The notes under the pieces were generated by a model. It ran no database searches. It was given only the letters and a program-made list of their open reading frames with translations, and was not told where the DNA came from. A stretch of DNA of 64,000 nt from Bacillus sp. USDA818B3_A (GTDB lineage Bacteria > Bacillota > Bacilli > Bacillales > Cytobacillaceae), in contig NZ_JAABNN010000001.1 of the NCBI RefSeq assembly GCF_009928415.1, forward strand, positions 206,919 to 270,918, given 5' to 3'. Numbering within the stretch: position 1 is the first letter of the stretch; every line of letters starts with the position of its first letter. Positions 17,561 to 25,743 of this stretch are shown piece by piece. The position numbers and the translations under genes are program-made.

Positions 17561-18400
17561 TTAGTACTGTACAGAATCTAGGGTATCAATAACATCCAGC
17601 AAAAGGTTTCTGAGAACAAACAATCGATATTCACTGGATCCTTCTACATCATCCAAAATAGGTTGTGGTAAAGCCTTTAATGCTCGCTCCACTCTCGCTT
17701 CCTTTGATAGATCTGCCGCATTTACCGCATCCTCCACGAAAGAAGAACGGAACGGAAATGGGCATAGCCCGCTAATCGCCACCCGAATATGCCCATCTAT
17801 TTTTAAAGCAGCGATTGTAATTAATGGATATCCGGTTTCCCACTGCTGCCTTCGTTTGACTGTAAAATATGGGGCATGAATATACCGATTTTCCGTAACG
17901 ATCTGCACTAAGAATTCACCAGGTGTCAATTGCAAATATTCCCGAAAAACATCAATAATACCAACGAATCGGCTCCCTTTAGGTCCAGCAATCAACAGCT
18001 TACTATCCGCTAGTAAAAATGGCAGAACGGCTTCCCGATAAAAAATTCGTGCACAAATATTCCCGCCTAAGGTAATTTTCCCTCTGGCCGTATGATCGGC
18101 AACTTCACTGGCCGTCTTCGTTAATAATGGAAAAAGATTCGCTTCTTCTATAGCCGTCAAGGTAAGACAACTGCCAAAACGCACTGAAGCAGATTCGGCC
18201 TCCATTACGTTACATTCGGGAATCTTCTTAATATCAATCACCGCATCTGAATAAGCTAAATTAATTCTTCCAAGAGTCAGTAATTCCGTTCCGCCAGAAT
18301 AATAGAATGGCTGCTTCCCCTGCCCCTTTAAAAATTGGAATAATTCAATCGCCTCTGTTAATGTCTTGGGACGGTAATATTCAAAATCAAAGGGAAGCAT
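17561..18400 (-). CDS. pucC: Xanthine dehydrogenase-type FAD-binding subunit
   Basis: A 279 aa medium subunit with the PCMH-type FAD fold. The FAD-binding segments YSGGTELLTL (about residues 34-43) and the TARGKITLGGNICAR stretch, matching the family pattern of a glycine-rich loop near residue 110, are visible. The CO-dehydrogenase flavoprotein C-terminal domain follows. It overlaps the molybdenum subunit gene by 14 nt, so the two are translationally linked. Substrate specificity resides in the large subunit. Confidence 0.87.
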   Translation of the reverse strand: MLPFDFEYYRPKTLTEAIELFQFLKGQGKQPFYYSGGTELLTLGRINLAYSDAVIDIKKIPECNVMEAESASVRFGSCLTLTAIEEANLFPLLTKTASEVADHTARGKITLGGNICARIFYREAVLPFLLADSKLLIAGPKGSRFVGIIDVFREYLQLTPGEFLVQIVTENRYIHAPYFTVKRRQQWETGYPLITIAALKIDGHIRVAISGLCPFPFRSSFVEDAVNAADLSKEARVERALKALPQPILDDVEGSSEYRLFVLRNLLLDVIDTLDSVQY

Positions 18401-20717
18401 GATCCGCTTCCTCCTTTGCCTTCCAAATCAACTCAGGTATGAGCGGGAGATTCCGCAACTCAACACCCGCTGCAATCGATAAAGCATTAGCCAGTGCCCC
18501 AGGCATCCCCATTAAACCATGCTCTCCGATGCCTCTTGCCCCGTAAGGACCTTCAAGATCCGGTGTCTCAACAAAGCCAGCCAAATATTCAGGATGTTCT
18601 CCGTACCTTAGTGGTCTATAAGTTCGCAGCTGGGGATTCAACACCCTCCCTAGCTCATCAAAGTAAAAGGTTTCTCTGCCAGCAAACGCCAATCCCATAC
18701 TCATTGCCCCCATTACTTGACCCAAGGCCGCCTTCTCATTCATAACCTTTCCCGCATCAACGACTGAACATGCTTTTAGCACCCGATACGTATAATCCCT
18801 TTTATCTAATTCTATTTCTACCGCATAAGCGCCCACACCCCACTCAGGGCCTGGCTTCCCTTCCCCTGTTTCCGGATCTAAATGAGTTTGATGCCGTAAG
18901 ACAAAATGACCCCGCCCGATAATTTGCCCGCCAATTGTATTTCCATTTGGAAATTGATACCCGTAAGCAACCTCCTTAAAATCTAGGCCGATGGATGGCT
19001 CCTCACGAATATATACTCGGCTATTTGCTACTTCCATGTCTTCTGCCGGGGCTCTTAACACACAAGCAGCCACCTCTTTTAACTGTTTAATCACGTCATC
19101 CGCCGCCTTTAAGACCGCTCTTCCCGCCATATAGGTTCCTCGGCTTGCAACCGTCTTCCAGTGCTCCGGGGTCGTTTGTGTATCCACTTCCATCCTGACA
19201 TGGATTTTGTCTACATCCATTTTCAACCGTTCAGCAAGGATCTGCGCAAGGATGGTCTTTGTCCCTGTGCCTATTTCAATGACCCCTGACATTAAATTCA
19301 AACTGCCATCCCGATTAAAGGTAATAATCGCCCCTGATGGCGCATTCGGGTCAATGGTGGACGTTTTCCAGCTGCAGCTTACCCCTGTTACTCTTATAAA
19401 CCGATCATTTATTTCGTTAATGGCTCCTTTATCCCATGCCACTAAACTTCGAAGCTTTTCAATACATTTCGGTAAATTGGCAAGATTGCTGTTGTTTAAC
19501 TTTACTCGGGTCGGTGTGGTATTACCCGGTCTTATCGCATTCAAATTCCTCAGTTCTAGTGGGTCCATATTCAATCTTTTAGCCAAAATATCCATCGTCC
19601 GCTCGATGCAAAAGGTAAGCTCCGAATGGCTGAACCCCCGAAATGGAGCAGCGTACGGATGATTTGTATACATACAGTAAGAGTTACACCAGACATGTTC
19701 AATGTTATAAGGCCCCGTGCAATCGACTGCACCCGACCTTGTTACATCAATGGCCTTATCTGAATAGGCACCGCCATCCCATAAATAGTGGATCTCTGCA
19801 GCTGTTATTTTTCCATTTCTGTCTGCCCCCAATTTAATCGTCGCATCTAGTCCGATATGGCAGGGGGAGGTAAGAATATCTTGTTCCCGGTCATTTAAAA
19901 GTTTGACGGGTCTGCCGCCCACCGCCTTCGAAGCAAGGTATGCAAGCACCTCTAACTGGACAGCTGCTTTCCCGCCATAGGCGCCGCCGACTAGGGGCGT
20001 GTGAACGATGATTTTTCCCATGTCTTCGCCAAAATATTTATTGATCAGCTGTTTGACCATAAAGGGGGCTTGTGAGGATGTCATAATCTTAATGGTTCCG
20101 TCAGGATTGATTTCGGCGGTTGCACATCTTGTTTCCATGGCCGCATGATCTGACGGTGCAAAGGAAAAACTTTCTTCCACAACAGTCTCACTAGCTGCCC
20201 AGCCTGTATCCATTTGGCCTTTTCGGATTTTAATAAGGGTAGCGATATTGGTCCCTGGAATCGGGTGTGAATCCTCATCCTTATCATAAGTTCCAAGCTC
20301 CTCATGAACAAGCGGCGCCCCTTGTTGAAAGGCCTCAGTAGGGGAATTCACAACCGGAAGTAACTCATATTGAATAGTTATCAAATCTGCTGCCTTTTTA
20401 GCCTGAAAGGGGGTATCTGCCACAACAAGTGCTACTGGTTCACCGTGGTAACGAACTTTATCCACCGCAATCGGCGGACGGTCGCGGATCGCCTCCCCTA
20501 CTAAGGGAAAGTGCTGACCCGCTAAGATGGCTCGAACACCCGGTACTTTCGATGCCTCTGACGTATCGATATGAACAATTTTTGCATGGCCATATGGACT
20601 GATAACCATTTTTATAGACAGCATTGGTTTCGAAAAAAAATCATTCGTATACATGGCTCTGCCTGTTACTTTATCGAGCGCTTCTTTTCGTATCACACTT
20701 TTCCCAATAACCTCCAT
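18387..20717 (-). CDS. pucD: Xanthine dehydrogenase-type molybdopterin-binding subunit
   Basis: A 776 aa catalytic subunit of the xanthine oxidase family that binds the molybdenum-molybdopterin cofactor and hydroxylates purine-like substrates. The N-terminal domain with VTGRAMYTND and RAILAG is followed by cofactor-contact motifs GGAYGGKA, APFRGFSHSE and the active-site glutamate in GARGIGEHG near the C-terminus. The operon position beside FAD, Fe-S and XdhC genes supports xanthine dehydrogenase, but other purine or aldehyde substrates in this family cannot be excluded. RBS AGGAGG precedes the ATG. Confidence 0.87.
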   Translation of the reverse strand: MEVIGKSVIRKEALDKVTGRAMYTNDFFSKPMLSIKMVISPYGHAKIVHIDTSEASKVPGVRAILAGQHFPLVGEAIRDRPPIAVDKVRYHGEPVALVVADTPFQAKKAADLITIQYELLPVVNSPTEAFQQGAPLVHEELGTYDKDEDSHPIPGTNIATLIKIRKGQMDTGWAASETVVEESFSFAPSDHAAMETRCATAEINPDGTIKIMTSSQAPFMVKQLINKYFGEDMGKIIVHTPLVGGAYGGKAAVQLEVLAYLASKAVGGRPVKLLNDREQDILTSPCHIGLDATIKLGADRNGKITAAEIHYLWDGGAYSDKAIDVTRSGAVDCTGPYNIEHVWCNSYCMYTNHPYAAPFRGFSHSELTFCIERTMDILAKRLNMDPLELRNLNAIRPGNTTPTRVKLNNSNLANLPKCIEKLRSLVAWDKGAINEINDRFIRVTGVSCSWKTSTIDPNAPSGAIITFNRDGSLNLMSGVIEIGTGTKTILAQILAERLKMDVDKIHVRMEVDTQTTPEHWKTVASRGTYMAGRAVLKAADDVIKQLKEVAACVLRAPAEDMEVANSRVYIREEPSIGLDFKEVAYGYQFPNGNTIGGQIIGRGHFVLRHQTHLDPETGEGKPGPEWGVGAYAVEIELDKRDYTYRVLKACSVVDAGKVMNEKAALGQVMGAMSMGLAFAGRETFYFDELGRVLNPQLRTYRPLRYGEHPEYLAGFVETPDLEGPYGARGIGEHGLMGMPGALANALSIAAGVELRNLPLIPELIWKAKEEADHASL

Positions 20718-20743
20718 AGTCAGCCCCTCCTAACAATTGGTAG

Positions 20744-21760
20744 TTAATCTGGAATGGTCCAAAGCAGCTCTACCCTTTCATGTACAGGTTTTCTCCATAT
20801 TTCAATCATTTGAGCCACTATACTTACAGCAATCTCAACTGGACCCCTTGCCCCAATGGAGACACCTATGGGGGATGCAATTCCATTTGGAATCTCCTGG
20901 CCATGCAGCAATTTTCTCGTTCGTTCTTTTGGTCCAAGGACACCTAAGTATCGTATATTTTTATGGATGACTTTTAAAAGTAACTCTCGATCCCTTTTAA
21001 ATTGATGTGTCATAATAACGACAAAATCATAGGGAGAAAAAGAGATTTGTTTAAGAAGGTCCAACGGAAACCCAATGATATGTTCATCTGCAGTCGGAAA
21101 GTATTTTTTCTGGCATAACGCTTCCCGCCAATCACAAACAGTTACCAAAAAGCCAGTCTCAGCTGCTAAGGATGCAAGTGGTCTAGCGTCAGGTCCTGCC
21201 CCAAAGACAATTAAACGCGGCTTTGGGTAAATCGTTTGTTGAAAGAAAGCGGTCCCATCCCTTGTGAGAGAGCCGCTTCTTGAGGAAAATTCAATCGTAG
21301 GAAGCGGTCCGGACCAGTTTCCAAAAGGCACACCATCCTCCTCAATAAAAACATATTCTCCAAGTTCATCCAATTTTTTTAAAACAATAACAGGCTTATT
21401 CTGGCTTAGCAGCTCACTAACCAGCCGATAATCCTCCATTACCTGTTCTGTAACGGGTTCAATTAATATATCAATGGTTCCATTGCAGCCTAAACCCTGC
21501 CCCCAGTTGAGGTCATCCTCCATATACAATTCATATTGAATAATCATTGCCTCTTGTTTCCTTAGGACCTCTTTCACTTTGATGGCCAGGTCTTCCTCTA
21601 AACAGCCTGCGGATAACATCCCCAATTGCTTGCCGTTTGAAAAAAACAACATGGAAGATCCTTCCCTTTTATAGGCAGAACCCTCTACCCCAACAATGGT
21701 TGCAATGACTTTTTCCCCAGGTCCATCAAGAGCATCTAAAATTTGATAAAAATCCTCCAC
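20744..21760 (-). CDS. pucA: XdhC/CoxI-family molybdoenzyme maturation factor
   Basis: A 338 aa chaperone that helps insert the sulfurated molybdenum cofactor into xanthine dehydrogenase. The N-terminal XdhC domain shows VEGSAYKREGSSML and SAGCLEEDL, with the conserved cysteine. The C-terminal Rossmann domain shows IVFGAGPDARPLA and GVLGPKERTRKLL. It is the first gene of the operon, 26 nt before pucD. The cofactor-modifying gene pucB of B. subtilis is not found between pucA and the enzyme genes. The start is GTG behind GGGGGA. Confidence 0.87.
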   Translation of the reverse strand: MEDFYQILDALDGPGEKVIATIVGVEGSAYKREGSSMLFFSNGKQLGMLSAGCLEEDLAIKVKEVLRKQEAMIIQYELYMEDDLNWGQGLGCNGTIDILIEPVTEQVMEDYRLVSELLSQNKPVIVLKKLDELGEYVFIEEDGVPFGNWSGPLPTIEFSSRSGSLTRDGTAFFQQTIYPKPRLIVFGAGPDARPLASLAAETGFLVTVCDWREALCQKKYFPTADEHIIGFPLDLLKQISFSPYDFVVIMTHQFKRDRELLLKVIHKNIRYLGVLGPKERTRKLLHGQEIPNGIASPIGVSIGARGPVEIAVSIVAQMIEIWRKPVHERVELLWTIPD

Positions 21761-21831
21761 ACATTTCCCCCACTTTAATACTCATTATATTCCTACTGTT
21801 ATTTATATTAGTGTGAATGCTATTCCTAGAA

Positions 21832-21846
21832 TGATTTTAATTATCT
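21832..21846. promoter_or_regulatory. Weak Fur-like palindrome upstream of the xanthine dehydrogenase operon
   Basis: TGATTTTAATTATCT matches the Fur 7-1-7 consensus TGATAATNATTATCA at 11 of 14 positions. It lies about 75 nt before pucA on one side and about 100 nt before the small-RNA candidate on the other. It could be chance in AT-rich sequence. Confidence 0.2.
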
Positions 21847-21937
21847 AGTGGCTGTATATTTCAATCATTCGAAAACCTTCTTAAACTATTAATTAATCCT
21901 TCATAATTTGTTCATATTTTTCTATTAAGATAGTAGA

Positions 21938-22024
21938 TAGGTTCTAGCAAGAACCTTTTAACCTCCGCCCCCCTTTATATAGATTAGGTTTGATTTGCCC
22001 GGCATTTGGCCGGGTTATTTTTTT
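21938..22024 (+). ncRNA. Candidate C-rich trans-acting small RNA
   Basis: A plus-strand Rho-independent terminator (CCCGGC/GCCGGG at 21998-22014, then TTATTTTTTTT) has no plus-strand gene before it. The 60 nt upstream hold a small hairpin AGGTTC/GAACCT (near 21949-21956 onward) and an unpaired pyrimidine stretch CCTCCGCCCCCCTTT (21962-21976), which is complementary to ribosome binding sites. A possible -10 TATTAA lies near 21923. This layout is that of Gram-positive regulatory small RNAs with C-rich seeds. I cannot match it to a named RNA. Confidence 0.5.
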
Positions 22025-22030
22025 TACCGC

Positions 22031-22066
22031 GAAAAAGCGCGCCCATTAAGTAGGGCGCGCTTTTTT
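22031..22066 (-). terminator. Bidirectional terminator after the Q-rich gene
   Basis: Eight-pair GC stem GCGCGCCC/GGGCGCGC with T-runs on both strands. It ends the minus-strand Q-rich gene and backs up the plus-strand terminator directly before it. Confidence 0.85.
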
Positions 22067-22070
22067 CATG

Positions 22071-22433
22071 TTAACGGAATGGATAGGATTGGTTTTGTTG
22101 GTATGCTTGGGTTTGGAATGCTGGAGTAACATGTGAAACGGATTGATATCCAATTGTCCCCATTTGTCCCGCTAACTCTCTCTCCAATTGATTACACTGA
22201 GCAATCACTTCTTGGCATCGTTGAATGGCCATTTGATGCCCTTGTAAGCTTTGCTGAATCGTTTGCACTGCCATTCTTTCTTTTTGCAGCATTTGTTCCA
22301 GCATTCGTACATTTTGCTGCTCGTTCTCCAGCAATTGCTGATATTGCTGGTTACCTAGCTGGGTTTGCTGAATTAGCTGCTGAGAAAGTTGGCGACATTG
22401 ATTAATATGTGTAATCGAATGTTGAGTGTTCAT
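22071..22433 (-). CDS. Gln-rich coiled-coil protein of unknown function
   Basis: A 120 aa cytoplasmic protein, about a quarter glutamine, with no signal peptide or membrane segment. Residues about 5-95 form a long amphipathic heptad pattern with repeated LLQ/QQL and MLQKERMAVQTIQQ units, and the tail is rich in Gln, Tyr and Phe. It has two cysteines inside the helix (near residues 73 and 80). Composition resembles some spore-coat and sporulation proteins of bacilli, but I do not recognise the family. It has its own terminator and an ATG behind a weak GGGGG purine stretch. Confidence 0.75.
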   Translation of the reverse strand: MNTQHSITHINQCRQLSQQLIQQTQLGNQQYQQLLENEQQNVRMLEQMLQKERMAVQTIQQSLQGHQMAIQRCQEVIAQCNQLERELAGQMGTIGYQSVSHVTPAFQTQAYQQNQSYPFR

Positions 22434-22487
22434 ATAATACCCCCATTTGTTTGGATATCAACTGCCATTCAAACCCGTAAGGACCAT

Positions 22488-22548
22488 GGGTTGATTCCTC
22501 AACCCAAGAATAGATTCCGCACTATTGGAGGTTTTCATTCTGAAACCT
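22488..22548. other. Two adjacent hairpins in a divergent intergenic region
   Basis: Perfect repeat GGGTTGA-TTCC-TCAACCC (22488-22505) followed by AGGTTT-N8-AAACCT (22529-22548). They lie between the divergent starts of the Q-rich gene and the resolvase-like gene. They may be operators or leader RNA structure; no T-run follows either. Confidence 0.35.
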
Positions 22549-22624
22549 AACCGCCAAAAAATGTAAGTATAATTCTGCTTATCCCTGTCAATACCATTAC
22601 CAACTGGTTAAAAGGGTGGTTAGT

Positions 22625-22975
22625 ATGAATACAATTTATTTTATCAATGATCGTATTAGCATAGATGGAAAAACAAAAGAAGAAAGTATTTTATTACAGG
22701 AACAATCAATAAAAGATTATCTAACAGAACATAATCTACATGCTGCTGTTCTAAATCCATATCAATTGAAAGAGTACTACACAATTCCCCATGCACTAAT
22801 GTACGATTTGCGCAGGACAAACAAAGCTTATGACGTGTTTATCTATTACTCCCAGCAAACATTAGAAGATTTCATCTATACCTATCCGGCTAAATGGTTA
22901 ATTTTAAAAAGCTATTTTAAGGACATCATCACCATAAAAAAACATACGGATATGGGACAGCAACAGGCCATTTAG
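22625..22975 (+). CDS. Small protein resembling a serine-recombinase N-terminal domain
   Basis: 116 aa. The opening RISIDGKTKEESILLQEQ followed by IKDYLTEHNL aligns by eye with the catalytic N-terminus of serine recombinases (RVST-D-Q...ESIENQ...IKEY), and YDVFIYYS matches the D-V-V-V strand after it. The DNA-binding and zinc-ribbon regions are absent, and the second conserved region (SG...RP) is not recognisable, so recombinase activity is unlikely. The ATG at 22625 behind AAAGGGTGG is preferred over GTG 22616. It ends convergent with, and overlapping by 4 nt, the histidine kinase gene. Confidence 0.55.
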   Translation: MNTIYFINDRISIDGKTKEESILLQEQSIKDYLTEHNLHAAVLNPYQLKEYYTIPHALMYDLRRTNKAYDVFIYYSQQTLEDFIYTYPAKWLILKSYFKDIITIKKHTDMGQQQAI

Positions 22976-24399
22976 TTATTTTCGCCTTTTTTTGGCAGCC
23001 AGATGGTCACAGTTGTCCCCTTCCCTTCTTCACTGTCAATACTAATTTTACCTTGATGGGCTTCGATAATTCGATAGCACGTGATTAACCCAAGGCCTGT
23101 TCCTTTTTCTTTTGTTGAGTAAAATGGCTCCCCAAGCTTTTGTAATCGGTTGCTAGAAATACCGCAGCCATTATCGGAAACTTTAATGATGACCCCACTG
23201 ATATCAGTCTTTACTGTCGTATGAACCTGTCCCATTTCGGATAATGATTCTAGGGCATTTTTGATAACATTAAGCAATACCTGCTTTAATGAATTGGGAT
23301 CACCCATGATAGATACATTAGGTTGTTCCACATCAACATACAAGCTTTTCTGTGCCCGTTCTGCATCCCTTTCTACTAACTGAATAACCTGATGAACTAG
23401 CTCATCAACATAAACCAATCTCAACTTTTCAGTATGAGGTTTAGCCATGGTTAAAAATTCAGAAATAATTCCTTCCATACGCTGCAATTCATCAAAGACA
23501 ATCCGTAAATAGACAGGGTTAATTTCTTTTTCCGCATCTAATAGCTGCATAAACCCTTTTATGGGTGTTAATGGATTACGAATCTCATGCGCAACCGCTG
23601 CTGCCATTTGTCCTACCACTGCTAATTTTTCAGATTTACGGAGACGGTCCTGCGTATCCATTCGTTGTTCAATATCTCGGGAAACAGAAACAAGTTCCTT
23701 TACTTCGCCGGTTATTGGATCACGTAATGCTTTAATCGTAGACTCAATCCAAACATATGAACCGTCTTTTTTTCGACAGCGGAACGAAATCAGCTTAAGT
23801 GCTTCTAATGAATCATGAGCAGGAATCTGTTTTAACTTGATTAGATCGTCAGGATGGATAAATTCTCGAGGATTTTTTCCAATCAATTCTTCGGGCTGAA
23901 ACCCTAGTACGGTTTTAACAGAAGGAGAAAGATATAGGCAGGTGTAATCAACATTATGCAACATGATAATATCTGAAGAATGTTCTGCAAGGAGCCGGTA
24001 CTTTTTCTCTCGATGTTTTAGTGCGTCCTCCATTTGTTTCTTCTCTGTAATATCAAGGACTTGTCCAAGTAAAAACTCTTCCCCTGTCAACTGCAGTTGA
24101 ATCCTAGAGACGGTTAAAATGCCGGTTTTAATTTCACCTGACCTATGAATATACCTCTTTTCAAGCTGGTATTTTTCCCTTTTTCTTTTTAATACTTCAT
24201 CAAATAAAAAGGTATCGTTCACCATATCATCCGGGTAAGAGATCTCCTCCATTGTCATGGTTGTTAATTCATCAACTGAATATCCTATAAACTCACAAAA
24301 TGCCGGATTATATTGGATATTCAAATTATCTATCGAACTAATTAATTGAGGTATTTTTGATTGATAAAAAACCTCACGAAACAGTGTTAAATTAACCAT
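22972..24399 (-). CDS. Soluble PAS-PAS sensor histidine kinase (sporulation-kinase type)
   Basis: 475 aa with no membrane segment. Two PAS domains (about residues 1-120 and 130-245) precede a HisKA domain with phospho-acceptor histidine in VAHEIRNPLTPIKGF (about residue 271) and an HATPase_c domain with NVIKNALE, DNGCGI and GTGLGL. The arrangement and the HEIRNPLT box match the orphan sporulation kinases KinA/KinE that phosphorylate Spo0F. No response regulator lies beside it, which supports an orphan phosphorelay role. ATG 24399 behind GGAGG is preferred over TTG 24411. Confidence 0.85.
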   Translation of the reverse strand: MVNLTLFREVFYQSKIPQLISSIDNLNIQYNPAFCEFIGYSVDELTTMTMEEISYPDDMVNDTFLFDEVLKRKREKYQLEKRYIHRSGEIKTGILTVSRIQLQLTGEEFLLGQVLDITEKKQMEDALKHREKKYRLLAEHSSDIIMLHNVDYTCLYLSPSVKTVLGFQPEELIGKNPREFIHPDDLIKLKQIPAHDSLEALKLISFRCRKKDGSYVWIESTIKALRDPITGEVKELVSVSRDIEQRMDTQDRLRKSEKLAVVGQMAAAVAHEIRNPLTPIKGFMQLLDAEKEINPVYLRIVFDELQRMEGIISEFLTMAKPHTEKLRLVYVDELVHQVIQLVERDAERAQKSLYVDVEQPNVSIMGDPNSLKQVLLNVIKNALESLSEMGQVHTTVKTDISGVIIKVSDNGCGISSNRLQKLGEPFYSTKEKGTGLGLITCYRIIEAHQGKISIDSEEGKGTTVTIWLPKKGENN

Positions 24400-24529
24400 T
24401 CCAGCCTCCAACTATTACATCCTATTTTTATATAAATGAGGTATCTGTCATTAAGAAAAAAAGACACTTTATTAGTATATAGTGAAATGAACAAATCTTA
24501 AAGTACTAATTTTCTGAATTTCTGATAAA

Positions 24530-24576
24530 TAAAAAGAAGGATCATTCCAACAGGTCAGGCCTGTAAAATCATCCTC
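24530..24576 (-). terminator. Terminator of the LysM-NlpC/P60 gene
   Basis: Stem GAGGATGATT/ATGATCCTTC with interior mismatches; the minus strand then reads TTTTTATTT. Confidence 0.65.
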
Positions 24577-24630
24577 GATAAATCGTAGCATATCCACTTG
24601 TTAATTGATGTCTGTAAGGTGTTTTTACTA

Positions 24631-25389
24631 TTAATATGCCGTCCTTGCCCCAAGATATCTTGGTTTCCAATAAGTATTAGTCATATCTGCAATGGCAACT
24701 CCATTTGAACCAGCTTGAATAAATTTATTATTGCCCAAATAAATTCCAACATGCGAAGGACCTGGTGCATAAGTTTCAAAGAAAACAAGGTCACCAGGAT
24801 TTGGGGTAGTCACTGGTTTTAATCCTGACCACTGTGTGGCAGCAGTCCTTGGAATCGTGATGCCTACTTTAGCAAATACGTAGCTTGTGTAGCCGCTGCA
24901 ATCAAAACCAGCAGGCGTGTTTCCTCCCCACAGGTATGGAGTTCCAATATATTTGTTTGCTTCGTTAATGACCAATTGTGCCTTTGAAACCGTGGTTTCA
25001 GGAGCAGATGTACTAGTGGAGGAAATTTTAAGAACTTGTCCAACATAAATAGTATCAGATGTCAGGTTATTAATAGATTTAAGCTGTGTAACCGTAATCC
25101 CAAAACGGCTGCTAATTTTCCAAAGTGTGTCCCCGCTTTGAACAGTATACGTGCTGTCATGGCTGTGCGGTGCCAATAGTGATAGTTTTTGATCCACATA
25201 GATTGAGTCACTTGAAAGGTTATTCCAAGTTTTTAGATTTGTTACAGATATCTGAGTAGTTTGTGAGATTTTCCAAAGTGTGTCACCAGATTTAACGGTG
25301 TAAATACTTTCATGAGCACTAGCTGTTCCGCTGAATGATATAAACAAGAGGCCCGCTGTTGCAGCAGCTGTCAAAAGTTGTTTTTTCAT
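24631..25389 (-). CDS. Secreted LysM-NlpC/P60 D,L-endopeptidase (LytE-like)
   Basis: Cell-wall hydrolase cutting D-gamma-glutamyl-meso-diaminopimelate bonds. A signal peptide (about residues 1-25, ending ASA) is followed by two LysM peptidoglycan-binding repeats (about 29-72 and 76-119, each YTV-SGDTLWKIS), a Ser/Thr linker, and an NlpC/P60 domain with catalytic cysteine in FDCSGYTSYVF and histidine in SHVGIYLG. B. subtilis LytE has three LysM repeats and 334 aa; this one has two and 252 aa. It is a monocistron. Confidence 0.93.
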   Translation of the reverse strand: MKKQLLTAAATAGLLFISFSGTASAHESIYTVKSGDTLWKISQTTQISVTNLKTWNNLSSDSIYVDQKLSLLAPHSHDSTYTVQSGDTLWKISSRFGITVTQLKSINNLTSDTIYVGQVLKISSTSTSAPETTVSKAQLVINEANKYIGTPYLWGGNTPAGFDCSGYTSYVFAKVGITIPRTAATQWSGLKPVTTPNPGDLVFFETYAPGPSHVGIYLGNNKFIQAGSNGVAIADMTNTYWKPRYLGARTAY

Positions 25390-25743
25390 AGATAGAAGTT
25401 CTCCTTTGATTGATTGATAGTTCTATCATAATAGAGAGCTCTAATTGGATAAAATACCAAAGATATGGTTTTCAATTAAACTATCACCATTTTTGGGAAA
25501 ATAAGCATGAATTGTGACAGCCATGAGGAAGATAAAACCCTATAATAATAAGGTTTTCAGAGCACTGAATGAAGAAAATAAAAAAATTCATTCATAGATT
25601 TGTAACAATTTTGTAATAATCCAGAAGGAAAAAAGCTAATGTAGAAATATTGTAACAATCCCTTTATCCATGGTCAAAGTGCCTATTTATAATAAAACTA
25701 TAGAAACACTTTTTATATATAAAAATAATAATGGATTCTGGTG
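25390..25743. other. Intergenic region between divergent lytE-like and radical SAM genes
   Basis: 354 bp without a convincing gene. It holds an inverted repeat TGAATGAA-N13-TTCATTCA near 25566-25594 and a WalR-like direct repeat (listed separately). Short frames here (12-15 codons) have no ribosome binding site. Confidence 0.5.
25601..25617 (+). promoter_or_regulatory. WalR-like direct repeat
   Basis: TGTAACAATTTTGTAAT fits the WalR (YycF) pattern TGTWAH-N5-TGTWAH exactly. WalR controls wall hydrolases, and the divergent LysM-NlpC/P60 gene starts 212 nt away. The distance is long and the repeat is AT-rich, so chance is possible. Confidence 0.4.

Noticed and set aside
21832..21846. Fur box controlling the small-RNA candidate (FsrA-like)
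   Set aside because: Only 11 of 14 positions match, and it lies about 100 nt from the predicted RNA start, so I did not use it to name the RNA.
24631..25389. Prophage endolysin
   Set aside because: Two LysM repeats with NlpC/P60 and a Sec signal peptide match housekeeping LytE-type wall hydrolases; no phage genes are near.
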